A stretch of DNA of 33,431 bases, taken from assembly GCF_042685265.1 (NCBI RefSeq), contig NZ_JBHUMX010000009.1; one strand, given 5' to 3'. The translations under genes were made by a program, and so were the position numbers. Below are positions 1-6,759 of this stretch, piece after piece. Each line of letters starts with the position of its first letter. Position 1 is the first letter of the stretch. Under the pieces are notes generated by a model. That model saw only the letters and a list, made by a program, of their open reading frames with translations. It was not told the DNA's origin and searched no databases. Origin of the DNA: Oceanobacillus_B kapialis (GTDB lineage: Bacteria; Bacillota; Bacilli; Bacillales; Amphibacillaceae).

Positions 1-65
1 GGTCCGAGGTGGAAGCGTGGTGACACGTGGAGCTGACGGATACTAATAGATCGAGGACTTAACTA
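1..65 (+). rRNA. 23S ribosomal RNA, 3' end (partial)
   Basis: The window opens inside the last helix region of 23S rRNA. The stretch ending in gatcgaggacttaact matches the conserved Bacillus 23S 3' terminus. Only about 65 nt are present. The 5S gene follows 140 nt downstream, as in normal Bacillaceae rrn operons, so transcription is left to right and continues into the tRNA genes. Confidence 0.93.
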
Positions 66-204
66 AACATTTTCTTGATTCGTTGTTTTCTCTTATTTAG
101 TTTTTAGGGTATAAAAAACTTACATATTAAGTGAATTTATACTTGATTTTTTCTCAGAAACAATTATAATAATGGTTGTCACTGTTTTTAAGACATGTTG
201 AATG

Positions 205-321
205 GTCTGGTAGTAATAGCGGAGAGGTCACACCTGTTCCCATGCCGAACACAGAAGTTAAGTTCTCCAGCGCCGATGGTAGTTGGGGCTTTGCCCCTGC
301 AAGAGTAGGACGCCGCCAGGC
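205..321 (+). rRNA. rrf: 5S ribosomal RNA
   Basis: About 117 nt with the conserved 5S core: the gaggtcacacctgttcccat segment, the gaacacagaagttaag loop, gcgccgatggtagttggg and the closing agtaggacgccgcc. The terminal helix is formed by gtctggtagt-like and gccgccaggc ends. It lies between the 23S end and tRNA-Asn in the same operon. Confidence 0.96.
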
Positions 322-330
322 ATATTCCAT

Positions 331-405
331 TCCACAGTAGCTCAGTGGTAGAGCAATCGGCTGTTAACCGATCGGTCGTAGGTTCGAATCCTACCTGTGG
401 AGCCA
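331..405 (+). tRNA. tRNA-Asn (anticodon GTT)
   Basis: Complete cloverleaf: acceptor TCCACAG/CTGTGGA, anticodon loop with GTT, T-loop ggttcgaatcc, encoded CCA. It starts 9 nt after 5S, as the first tRNA of the cluster. Confidence 0.97.
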
Positions 406-407
406 TT

Positions 408-499
408 GGAGAGCTGTCCGAGTGGCCGAAGGAGCACGATTGGAAATCGTGTAGGCCGTTACCGCGGCCTCGAGGGTTCGAATCCCTCGCTCTCCGCCA
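408..499 (+). tRNA. tRNA-Ser (anticodon GGA)
   Basis: Type II tRNA of 92 nt with a long variable arm, acceptor GGAGAGC/GCTCTCC, anticodon GGA, T-loop ggttcgaatcc and encoded CCA. It starts two bases after tRNA-Asn. Confidence 0.97.
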
Positions 500-518
500 C
501 TATTATAATTAATATATT

Positions 519-593
519 GGCCCGTTGGTCAAGCGGTTAAGACACCGCCCTTTCACGGCGGTAACACGGGTTCGAATCCCGTACGGGTCACCA
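519..593 (+). tRNA. tRNA-Glu (anticodon TTC)
   Basis: 75-nt cloverleaf with anticodon loop CTTTCAC, acceptor GGCCCGT/ACGGGTC and encoded CCA. As far as I can recall it is near-identical to B. subtilis tRNA-Glu. Confidence 0.97.
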
Positions 594-610
594 ACTTTTA
601 ACTTTATGCT

Positions 611-686
611 GGAGGATTAGCTCAGCTGGGAGAGCACCTGCCTTACAAGCAGGGGGTCGCAGGTTCGAGCCCTGCATCCTCCACCA
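611..686 (+). tRNA. tRNA-Val (anticodon TAC)
   Basis: 76-nt cloverleaf, acceptor GGAGGAT/ATCCTCC, anticodon TAC within ccttacaagc, T-loop ggttcgagcc, encoded CCA. Confidence 0.97.
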
Positions 687-704
687 TAAACACTTTAATC
701 ATAT

Positions 705-781
<77 letters not shown>

Positions 782-800
782 AATTACTTAATTAAATAGT

Positions 801-877
801 GGTCCGGTAGTTCAGTTGGTTAGAATGCCTGCCTGTCACGCAGGAGGTCGCGGGTTCGAGTCCCGTCCGGACCGCCA
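801..877 (+). tRNA. tRNA-Asp (anticodon GTC)
   Basis: 77-nt cloverleaf, acceptor GGTCCGG/CCGGACC, anticodon GTC in gcctgtcacgc, T-loop ggttcgagtcc, encoded CCA. Confidence 0.97.
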
Positions 878-906
878 CTTTATCTGGTAAGTTTTTAAAA
901 CTAAAT

Positions 907-982
907 GGCTCGGTAGCTCAGTCGGTAGAGCAAGGGACTGAAAATCCCTGTGTCGGCGGTTCGATTCCGTCCCGAGCCACCA
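907..982 (+). tRNA. tRNA-Phe (anticodon GAA)
   Basis: 76-nt cloverleaf, acceptor GGCTCGG/CCGAGCC, anticodon GAA in gactgaaaatc, encoded CCA. In the B. subtilis trnD order a Thr tRNA would follow here; it is absent. Confidence 0.97.
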
Positions 983-1007
983 TTTTTTTATTTAAACATT
1001 TATATAT

Positions 1008-1092
1008 GGAGGGGTAGCGAAGTGGCTAAACGCGGCGGACTGTAAATCCGCTCCCTCAGGGTTCGGCAGTTCGAATCTGCCCCCCTCCACCA
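1008..1092 (+). tRNA. tRNA-Tyr (anticodon GTA)
   Basis: 85-nt type II tRNA with long variable arm, acceptor GGAGGGG/CCCCTCC, anticodon GTA in gactgtaaatc, encoded CCA. Confidence 0.97.
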
Positions 1093-1111
1093 TTTAATTC
1101 AATAAGTCAGT

Positions 1112-1185
1112 AGGGGTATAGTTTAATGGTAAAACGAAGGTCTCCAAAACCTTTGATGTGGGTTCGATTCCTACTACCCCTGCCA
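1112..1185 (+). tRNA. tRNA-Trp (anticodon CCA)
   Basis: 74-nt cloverleaf, acceptor AGGGGTA/TACCCCT, anticodon loop CTCCAAA, T-loop ggttcgattcc, encoded CCA. Confidence 0.96.
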
Positions 1186-1196
1186 TTTCTATGTAT

Positions 1197-1273
1197 GGCG
1201 GTCGTGGCGAAGTGGTTAACGCACCGGATTGTGGCTCCGGCACACGTGGGTTCGATCCCCATCGATCGCCCCA
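1197..1273 (+). tRNA. tRNA-His (anticodon GTG)
   Basis: 77 nt including the extra 5' G(-1) that pairs with C73, typical of tRNA-His. Anticodon GTG lies in gattgtggctc, the T-loop is ggttcgatccc, and CCA is encoded. Confidence 0.95.
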
Positions 1274-1283
1274 TATTATATAT

Positions 1284-1358
1284 TGGGCTATAGCCAAGCG
1301 GTAAGGCATCGGGTTTTGATCCCGTGTATCCCAGGTTCGAATCCTGGTAGCCCAGCCA
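1284..1358 (+). tRNA. tRNA-Gln (anticodon TTG)
   Basis: 75-nt cloverleaf, acceptor TGGGCTA/TAGCCCA, anticodon loop TTTTGAT, T-loop ggttcgaatcc, encoded CCA. Confidence 0.97.
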
Positions 1359-1363
1359 TTTAT

Positions 1364-1438
1364 GCGGAAGTAGTTCAGTGGTAGAACACCACCTTGCCAA
1401 GGTGGGGGTCGCGGGTTCGAATCCCGTCTTCCGCTCCA
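1364..1438 (+). tRNA. tRNA-Gly (anticodon GCC)
   Basis: 75-nt cloverleaf, acceptor GCGGAAG/CTTCCGC, anticodon loop TTGCCAA, T-loop ggttcgaatcc, encoded CCA. Confidence 0.97.
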
Positions 1439-1448
1439 TTACTTTTAT

Positions 1449-1522
<74 letters not shown>

Positions 1523-1533
1523 TTTATACACAT

Positions 1534-1617
1534 GCCGGTGTGGCGGAATTGGCAGACGCGCGGGACTCAAAATCCCGTTCCTTCACGGGAGTGTCGGTTC
1601 GACCCCGACCACCGGTA
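1534..1617 (+). tRNA. tRNA-Leu (anticodon CAA), 3' CCA not encoded
   Basis: Type II tRNA of 84 nt, acceptor GCCGGTG/CACCGGT, anticodon loop CTCAAAA, long variable arm, T-loop ggttcgacccc, discriminator A. The next bases are ctt, so CCA is not encoded, unlike the 13 tRNAs before it. It is the last tRNA before a tyrosine integrase gene, and its 3' end has a 17-nt near-copy at 29592-29608. Its present 3' end was therefore probably supplied by an integrated element. Confidence 0.95.
1601..1617 (+). other. Candidate left attachment site (attL) in tRNA-Leu
   Basis: These 17 nt run from the T-loop to the discriminator base of tRNA-Leu. They match 29592-29608 at 15 of 17 positions. The T-arm-to-3'-end segment of a tRNA is the usual crossover zone for tyrosine integrases, and one is encoded 167 nt downstream. 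Seen: the tRNA, the near-repeat and the integrase. Inferred: the attachment role. Confidence 0.55.
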
Positions 1618-1644
1618 CTTTTAGAGCATTATAAACGTTAGTAT

Positions 1645-1690
1645 AGCGACGTTTTAGCGGTTAATTTAATCGTTAAAACGTCGCTTTTTT
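1645..1690 (+). terminator. Rho-independent terminator after the tRNA cluster
   Basis: A 15-bp stem (1645-1659 with 1671-1685, one G-T pair), an 11-nt loop, then a run of T. It lies 28 nt past tRNA-Leu and ends rRNA/tRNA transcription. If the island model is right, it arrived with the element and replaced the terminator now at 29649-29687. Confidence 0.85.
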
Positions 1691-1745
1691 GTGTCTATTT
1701 TCGGGGACGTGACGATAACTAGTCCTGTGCCTATCGAGAAGTAGT

Positions 1746-1783
1746 CGCCTTCCTTAACTATCCGAAAGGGAGGCGGTTTTTTT
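1746..1783 (+). promoter_or_regulatory. Hairpin with T-run that hides the integrase ribosome site
   Basis: CGCCTTCC (1746-1753) pairs over 8 bp with GGGAGGCG (1768-1775), followed at once by seven T (1777-1783). It has the form of an intrinsic terminator, but its right arm is also the Shine-Dalgarno sequence (GGGAGG, 1768-1773) of the GTG start at 1784. The hairpin could both stop incoming transcripts and block translation of the integrase. The pairing is seen; the regulatory effect is inferred. Confidence 0.6.
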
Positions 1784-2752
1784 GTGTCTAAACGTAGAAA
1801 GAACGAATTAAATCCGAGAGAGATAGATATAGCATTCGAGCCCCTCGAGTACAATACGTTAACGTTCGACGAGGCGGTAAACCGTTTTATTGCCGATGCA
1901 ATGCGCAGAGGTCTACGTGAAGCAACGGTCGAGTATTACCAATGTAAAATAGGTTTGTTTAGGCGCTGGATCGAAACGAAAGATAAAACGGAAAATATTA
2001 ATCAAATCTTACGCCGTGATATCGACGACTATGTAGATTATATGCGAGAGGATTGCGGGTTCAAAAACGGAACGATTAACTCGAGATTAAGGGCTGTTCG
2101 AGCATTATTCGGTTTTTTAAAAGAATCTAAGTTTATTAGTAATAACCCTATGAAAGGCTACCAGTTATTAAAGTTACGAAGTGGAAATGTAGAAACGTTT
2201 TCAGTCGCACAGTTAAACAAGCTACTTAATGCGACAGACAAGCGAACCTTTACAGGAGTTCGTGATTACACGTATATGCTTTTACTGCTCGAGACGGGCA
2301 TTCGGTTAAGTGAGTCCGCTGCAATATTAGTAGAGGACGTGAAACTTAGCGAAGGTGTCCTATTCGTTCGGCATACTAAGAATAACTTTCATCGCTACGT
2401 ACCAATTCAAGCGAAAATGAGAGAGCAATTACAGCGTTATCTGAAATTACGGGGGACATGTGAGTCGGACCACCTTTTCGTTACTCTAGATGGCGAGTCG
2501 ATGCAACGATCTGCATTACAAAAAATCGTCGGTAAGTACGGCCAAGCAGCAGGCATTAAGGGAGTTCGTTGTAGTCCACATACGTTACGACATACTTTCG
2601 CCAAGCTATCGGTTATGAATGGAGCGGGCGTATTCGAGCTGCAAAAAATACTCGGTCATTCCTCTATGGAAATGGTTCGAGTATACGTGAATTTATATAG
2701 TAATGAAGTAAACGAAAAGCATCGAGACTTTTCACCGTTAAACAGTATCTAA
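1784..2752 (+). CDS. Tyrosine recombinase / integrase (XerC/D-like)
   Basis: Site-specific recombinase that probably inserts and excises the element at tRNA-Leu. 322 aa, a normal length. The N-terminal SAM-like core-binding domain spans about residues 25-115. The catalytic domain follows with the full active-site set: R174 (TGIRLSE), K199 (beta-hairpin Lys in RHTKNN), H266-xx-R269 (HTLRHTF), H292 (LGHSS) and nucleophile Y301 (VRVYVNL). The GTG start at 1784 is set by GGGAGG 10 nt upstream; that site lies inside a terminator-like hairpin. It stands alone, directly after the tRNA cluster, and is read in the same direction. Codon choice is rich in CGA/TCG, like the following genes. No frameshift or missing residue, so probably active. 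It could equally act as a XerC/D-type resolving recombinase, but the tRNA position argues for integrase. Confidence 0.93.
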   Translation: MSKRRKNELNPREIDIAFEPLEYNTLTFDEAVNRFIADAMRRGLREATVEYYQCKIGLFRRWIETKDKTENINQILRRDIDDYVDYMREDCGFKNGTINSRLRAVRALFGFLKESKFISNNPMKGYQLLKLRSGNVETFSVAQLNKLLNATDKRTFTGVRDYTYMLLLLETGIRLSESAAILVEDVKLSEGVLFVRHTKNNFHRYVPIQAKMREQLQRYLKLRGTCESDHLFVTLDGESMQRSALQKIVGKYGQAAGIKGVRCSPHTLRHTFAKLSVMNGAGVFELQKILGHSSMEMVRVYVNLYSNEVNEKHRDFSPLNSI

Positions 2753-2913
2753 AAAAGAAAAAAATAGGGCATACCGAGACACAAGGACTCGATACACCAC
2801 CATACCTAAGTGAATAGTATCGAAAAGATAGTCATTTGTCAAATACTGTACTTTTGGCTCTTGAACAGAACATAAGTTTTGGCTTGTCTCTAATTGACGG
2901 AGGCTAAGAGGTA

Positions 2914-3891
2914 ATGAATAATAGAGATATATTTCTACGTAGAAATGGGAGACTAATCGCAAAACTTTCGAAGTTTAACGATAAAGACGCTTTTAACTTA
3001 CATATACGAAGAGTGCTTTATACGTTTAAAGAGGAAATGGGGGGACCTTTATGTGAGTTCGTAAAGTATTTAAGTCGCTACTCAATGAGATATAAGGGCG
3101 TATCATGGCAAAAAGTCGATACTATATCAAAACGGTTCGGGAAGTCAGAAGCGACCGTCCGACGTTATCTATCGAAATTGACAAAGCTAGGAATAATCGG
3201 TAGAGAAAAACCCGAGAAGGGTTCGCATAATATTACATATTTTAGAACCGACCTTATGCTAGCAGAATTACCGAGTAGGTCTAACGATAGTCGGTTCAAA
3301 GATAAGGATTTCCGTGTTAATAACAACTCCGATGAAATAGGCGATGATATACCTAACATGATAGACCAAAAAAACTCCGAAACTACTTGCGACTCTAAGG
3401 CAGAGGAAACAAAAGTCATGACAGAAACTAAGACTCTTAAAGCTAAGAGTAAAACTAAGTTAAAAGATATAATACGTAATAAAGACAATAAGGGTCGTCT
3501 AAATGATATAGCCAGTCAAAAAAGCAATCGTAAACCTCTTGATCCTTCTTTTGTTCCTAACTGGGTCCCTAGTAAATTTGTAGATGCAATAAGCCCGTTT
3601 TTTTACAATGCGGAGACTATCACTAAGTTATGGACTAAGGCGGCATATGCGGCTCGTAAACTTGGTCTATGCGGTAATAACGAAGGACCTAGCTGCTACG
3701 TCGAGACAATTATCGAGGCTTTTAAGGTGACTATATATAATTCTAAACGTAGAACTATTCGTGGCAGTTTTTACGGCTACTTTTTCGGAGTTGTAATTAC
3801 AATGCTAAGACCGTTTATATACAATACTCCAAGAGCGATTGATAATTTAGAGCTATTTAAATCATATTTGCATAAGGTAGAGCTAGAATAG
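2914..3891 (+). CDS. Winged-helix DNA-binding protein, probable replication initiator
   Basis: 325 aa. Residues 45-100 form a helix-turn-helix/winged-helix: a long helix over EFVKYLSRYSMRYKG, then SWQKVDTISKRFGKSEATVRRYLSKLTKLGII and a wing-like REKP segment. This type is seen in plasmid and phage replication starters and in some regulators. A charged, low-complexity Lys/Asp/Asn linker (about 125-215) leads to a C-terminal alpha-helical region with Trp/Tyr/Phe-rich helices (about 220-320). GGAGGC 9 nt before the ATG fits as ribosome site. The stop is followed after only 11 nt by the DnaB_2/DnaD-like gene, so the two form an operon. The pairing of a winged-helix protein with a DDBH2 protein is what suggests replication initiation (RepO/DnaD logic). 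A transcription factor is the main alternative. Confidence 0.6.
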   Translation: MNNRDIFLRRNGRLIAKLSKFNDKDAFNLHIRRVLYTFKEEMGGPLCEFVKYLSRYSMRYKGVSWQKVDTISKRFGKSEATVRRYLSKLTKLGIIGREKPEKGSHNITYFRTDLMLAELPSRSNDSRFKDKDFRVNNNSDEIGDDIPNMIDQKNSETTCDSKAEETKVMTETKTLKAKSKTKLKDIIRNKDNKGRLNDIASQKSNRKPLDPSFVPNWVPSKFVDAISPFFYNAETITKLWTKAAYAARKLGLCGNNEGPSCYVETIIEAFKVTIYNSKRRTIRGSFYGYFFGVVITMLRPFIYNTPRAIDNLELFKSYLHKVELE

Positions 3892-3902
3892 GAGGTATGC
3901 AG

Positions 3903-4502
3903 TTGAGTAAATATATGATGCTCATAAAGGAACTAGATTCATTAAATGTTGAATTCTTACTAAAAGACCTTGCAGGAGGTAAAGACCCCTCCGAGTATGA
4001 ATTAAAGATAATTAACGATATAGCATCGAGAAAAAATTTAGACTTAGGAATTATGAATGCCGTAATACATTACGCCTTGTTACAGGACGAAATGAAGTTG
4101 AAAAGATCGTCGCTAGAAAAGGCGGCAAGTATTCTTGAAAAAGAAGGAGTTCGTAATGTAGCGGAGGCTTTATTAGTTTTCCGTGAATATCGCAATAAAA
4201 AACCCACTAATTTAAATAGGGAGGGGGCACCGTCCGTGTCAGGTATACACAATCATGGGAGTGCTTTAGAAGATGTTGAAAGCATATTAAGAAAGCTCGG
4301 AGAATTAGAAAAAAACGTTAATGATCGTTTTGAACGTTTAGATAATCAGTTAGATAGGATAGAAAACCGCATAGACGGTCTCCAAATGAACTTCAATAGA
4401 TTAAATAGCGAGTTTGAGAAAGCTTTCACAATAATAGATAAGAGGTTCACTCAACTTGACGCTAAATTTGAGAAAAATAAAGGTCGATTCACTACCGAAT
4501 AG
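3903..4502 (+). CDS. DnaB_2/DnaD-domain-like protein with C-terminal coiled coil
   Basis: 199 aa from the TTG at 3903. I chose TTG because GGAGGT (3891-3896) abuts the in-frame ATG at 3897 but lies 6 nt before the TTG. The N-terminal half (about 20-98) reads like the DDBH2 domain of the primosome proteins DnaD and DnaB: SEYELKIINDIASRK, IMNAVIHYALLQDEMKLKRSSLEKAASILEKEGVRNVAEAL. In Firmicutes this domain binds single-stranded DNA and helps load helicase. Residues about 120-195 are a long heptad coiled coil (LDNQLDRIENRIDGL and similar), probably for oligomerisation. The winged-helix gene ends 11 nt upstream. Inference: the two proteins split between them the two halves of a DnaD-like initiator. 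The family match is from memory of the motif pattern only. Confidence 0.65.
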   Translation: MSKYMMLIKELDSLNVEFLLKDLAGGKDPSEYELKIINDIASRKNLDLGIMNAVIHYALLQDEMKLKRSSLEKAASILEKEGVRNVAEALLVFREYRNKKPTNLNREGAPSVSGIHNHGSALEDVESILRKLGELEKNVNDRFERLDNQLDRIENRIDGLQMNFNRLNSEFEKAFTIIDKRFTQLDAKFEKNKGRFTTE

Positions 4503-5029
4503 AAAGCATAAAGAGTAATCACCAGTAAACAAGCATTATAATAAAGATTTTCCGTCGAGTCTATGCAGGGAATCGAGTATTTTATATAATTGATTCGCAA
4601 TAATTCGGGTTATTCTAGCTTGAATCCTATACTTCTTTAACAATTTTTGTGCAAGTGTATATAATTTGAATGGGACGAAATGTGACCCGATTCTTAGAGC
4701 GACGAGGGTTTTGGTAATCGATCTACTTTACGAGAGTTAACGCTCTAAGGACTTTGGGGGCGTATAACCTCGGAAAGAATGGCGTAGGGGTAACGAGTGG
4801 GGAGTTATGTTGTTGCTTTGTCGCTAATTACATTCGCTAGGATGTTCGGAGCAGGGAGGGGGTCGAAACTCAAGGGGGGCGTATTTTAACTATTTGTCTC
4901 GAGAATAGGGCGGGATAGTTCTAATACGGTTCGGCTCCGATACGTCTCTTTTCGGTGAATGTCCGAATAGGGTACAGTCATAGCGTACACTTGTCGAACC
5001 CTTATATAATGCGGTCTAACGGTGTCCGT
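4503..5029. other. Non-coding stretch of the element; possible origin region
   Basis: No credible gene on either strand. A 9-bp perfect inverted repeat (CTTAGAGCG 4693-4701 with CGCTCTAAG 4741-4749) encloses 39 nt. Several short G runs lie around 4755 and 4850-4880, and CGA/TCGA words are common, as in the neighbouring genes. Its place directly after the presumed replication pair makes it a candidate origin, but I see no iteron series or recognisable nick site. Confidence 0.35.
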
Positions 5030-5058
5030 TTTACATGTCCGATAAATGGTGATATTAT
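5030..5058 (+). promoter_or_regulatory. Sigma-A promoter of the resolvase gene
   Basis: TTTACA (5030-5035), a 17-nt spacer and TATTAT (5053-5058), giving a start near 5065, 28 nt before the resolvase ATG. The direct repeat TGTCCG (5023 and 5036) straddles the -35 box and could bind a repressor. Confidence 0.6.
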
Positions 5059-5092
5059 TAACGTACAGTATTACAGATAAGGACGTGTATAT

Positions 5093-5677
5093 ATGAAATA
5101 CGGCTACGCTAGAGTATCGACAGTTGAGCAAAACTTATCGTATCAATTAGAACGTTTAGAAGAGTTCGGTTGCGACAAGATAGTCTCCGATAAGAAGACG
5201 GGAATTAATGCAAAACGTAAAGGACTACAAGGAATATTATCGAGATTACAAGAGGGAGACCAACTCGTCATACTACGCATAGATAGAATCGCAAGAAACG
5301 TCCGAGACCTCCTACATATGATAGACACTATCGAAAATATGGGAGCAGGACTTATCATACTCGATATGGGAGGTAATACCGTCGATACTAAAACGCCGAT
5401 GGGTAAGTTTATGGTGACGATGCTAGGGGCAGTAGCAGAGTTTGAGTACGACGTTAATCGCTCTAAACAACTCGAGGGCATCGAACATGCTAAGAAACAA
5501 GGTAAATATAAGGGACGGCCTCGAAAGTACACCGATAATAACTCTAAGCTAACTCATGCATTAGATCTCTACAAGAATTCGGCTAAGACGGTTAAGGAAA
5601 TATGCGAAATAACGGGAGTAGGTCGTACCACTCTTTACGATAATATAAAGAAACAAGGCATACGGCGGCAGAGCTAA
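5093..5677 (+). CDS. Serine recombinase, small resolvase/invertase family
   Basis: 194 aa, the usual length for this family. The catalytic domain begins MKYGYARVSTVEQN, with nucleophile S9 in the YARVS motif. The D64-R65-xx-R68 cluster (LRIDRIARN) supplies the active-site arginines. The long E helix lies near 105-130, followed by the GRPRKY hinge and a C-terminal helix-turn-helix (about 165-187, VKEICEITGVGRTTLYDNI). It resolves co-integrates or dimers, or inverts segments; which of these cannot be told without its crossover sites. AAGGA 9 nt before the ATG and the 5030-5058 promoter give an independent transcription unit. A terminator overlaps its stop. Base composition matches the element. 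It is probably a plasmid- or phage-type resolvase that helps maintain the element in its circular form. Confidence 0.92.
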   Translation: MKYGYARVSTVEQNLSYQLERLEEFGCDKIVSDKKTGINAKRKGLQGILSRLQEGDQLVILRIDRIARNVRDLLHMIDTIENMGAGLIILDMGGNTVDTKTPMGKFMVTMLGAVAEFEYDVNRSKQLEGIEHAKKQGKYKGRPRKYTDNNSKLTHALDLYKNSAKTVKEICEITGVGRTTLYDNIKKQGIRRQS

Positions 5678-5697
5678 CGAGTTCTAGCCGTCTTTTT
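5662..5697 (+). terminator. Terminator of the resolvase gene
   Basis: CGGC-x-GAGCT pairs with AGTTC-xx-GCCG (two short stems with a small internal loop) and is followed by tcttttt. The left arm overlaps the last codons and stop of the resolvase. Confidence 0.65.
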
Positions 5698-6700
5698 CGT
5701 TAACATACTTGTAATCTAGTATACAACTTATGCGAAAGTGAAGGCGATAGCCGAAGTTAGGGTAGAGCCCTTATGGAAATAGCTACGATACCCCGATACG
5801 TCCGAGACCGCTATCCACTACGCCACTATTCAATTATACCTACCTATATACGTATACGGTCGATAAAGCTAAGTTAAGAGCTTGTAATAGTTATCGAGAG
5901 TCTTAGACGTCTAACGCATAGGGCGACTTATATCGCCAATATACAACAATAATTGGGGTGGTATAGGTCGGTATAACAGGGATGCTTAGTTCGCAATAGG
6001 TAGGTATAATGGGGCTGCGTGTATGCGTCCGTACTATCGAGTTAATAATAGGCATCGCATCAAGTCGAGAAAGGGGATCGAGAATCTTAGTCGGGTTTAA
6101 AAAAGCGGACCTAAACGGACGAGGCAAGTAATCAACTCACGATTGACTTTCGATTGAATCACAAATAAAACTCGTTATAAGTTCGGAAAGGTGATCGAGT
6201 ATTTTAAGTCGAGAGGGGTCTAAAAACGGGTAGAAACGGCTCTATTTGACGTGAAAAACCGATAAAACGTGTATCCCCCAATCCGTACCCCAACAAGGCT
6301 CTCAACAGACCGGTAAAAATCACACGCAATATTTTGTGACTCAGGGGGTTAGTAATGAAGACAGCACTTGAACATCGGAAACATTGTTTGTTATCTAACC
6401 TCTTTATAAACTCTGTAAGATAACTTACAGGAATGGAGTGGAAAACGTTGATATGTCGAGGTATATTAGGGGTGTTCCTTAAAAGGAAATAACGAAAGAA
6501 TATCGTACTCTAACGAATCCTAACGCAATAAATATTTAATTGCAAAAAACACGAAAGGACAACGGAGCAACATATTGCGACGTAGTGAGAGCGTAAGCGA
6601 ACACTTAAAAGAATTACCCTACGCCTATTGGCTCGGGTTGTTACTTAAAATAATAAATTCTCTATCATAAAGAAATCGCATAATAAATAGGTGTACCGTT
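5698..6700. other. 1-kb gene-poor stretch of the element
   Basis: No long reading frame with a ribosome site. Composition is that of the element (many CGA, TCG, TATA words). A 13-nt word atcgagtatttta near 6192 also occurs near 4573. A 22-codon reading frame near 6355-6425 has a G-run before its ATG, but nothing supports its expression. Near 5741-5840 the minus strand resembles a tRNA D-arm but does not fold as a tRNA. The region could hold an origin, a transfer origin or partition sites; none is recognisable. Confidence 0.3.
6575..6670 (+). CDS. Possible 31-residue peptide
   Basis: TTG start at 6575 with GGAG 7 nt upstream, stop at 6668. The peptide has a charged N-terminal half and an aromatic/hydrophobic C-terminal half (YAYWLGLLLKIINSL) that could form an amphipathic helix. 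The leader word aacacgaaaggac just before it recurs before the helicase-like gene (about 6736-6747), which suggests a shared 5' signal. No family recognised. Small size keeps confidence low. Confidence 0.3.
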   Translation: MRRSESVSEHLKELPYAYWLGLLLKIINSLS

Positions 6701-6701
6701 T

Positions 6702-6735
6702 TTGACTACGTTCGTGCTTTACATACTGTAAGCAC
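6702..6735 (+). promoter_or_regulatory. Promoter with overlapping operator
   Basis: TTGACT (6702-6707), 16-nt spacer, TACTGT (6724-6729). An inverted repeat, GTGCTTTACA-TAC-TGTAAGCAC (6714-6735, one extra T in the left arm), covers the -10 box, so a dimeric repressor bound there would block transcription of the helicase-like gene 25 nt downstream. Confidence 0.5.
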
Positions 6736-6759
6736 AACACGAAAGGACGGTCACTACTT

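Noticed and set aside
5741..5840. Minus-strand sequence resembling a tRNA D-arm (GGCGTAGTGGATAGCGG)
   Set aside because: No matching acceptor stem, anticodon stem or T-loop (no GTTCRA); it does not fold as a tRNA.
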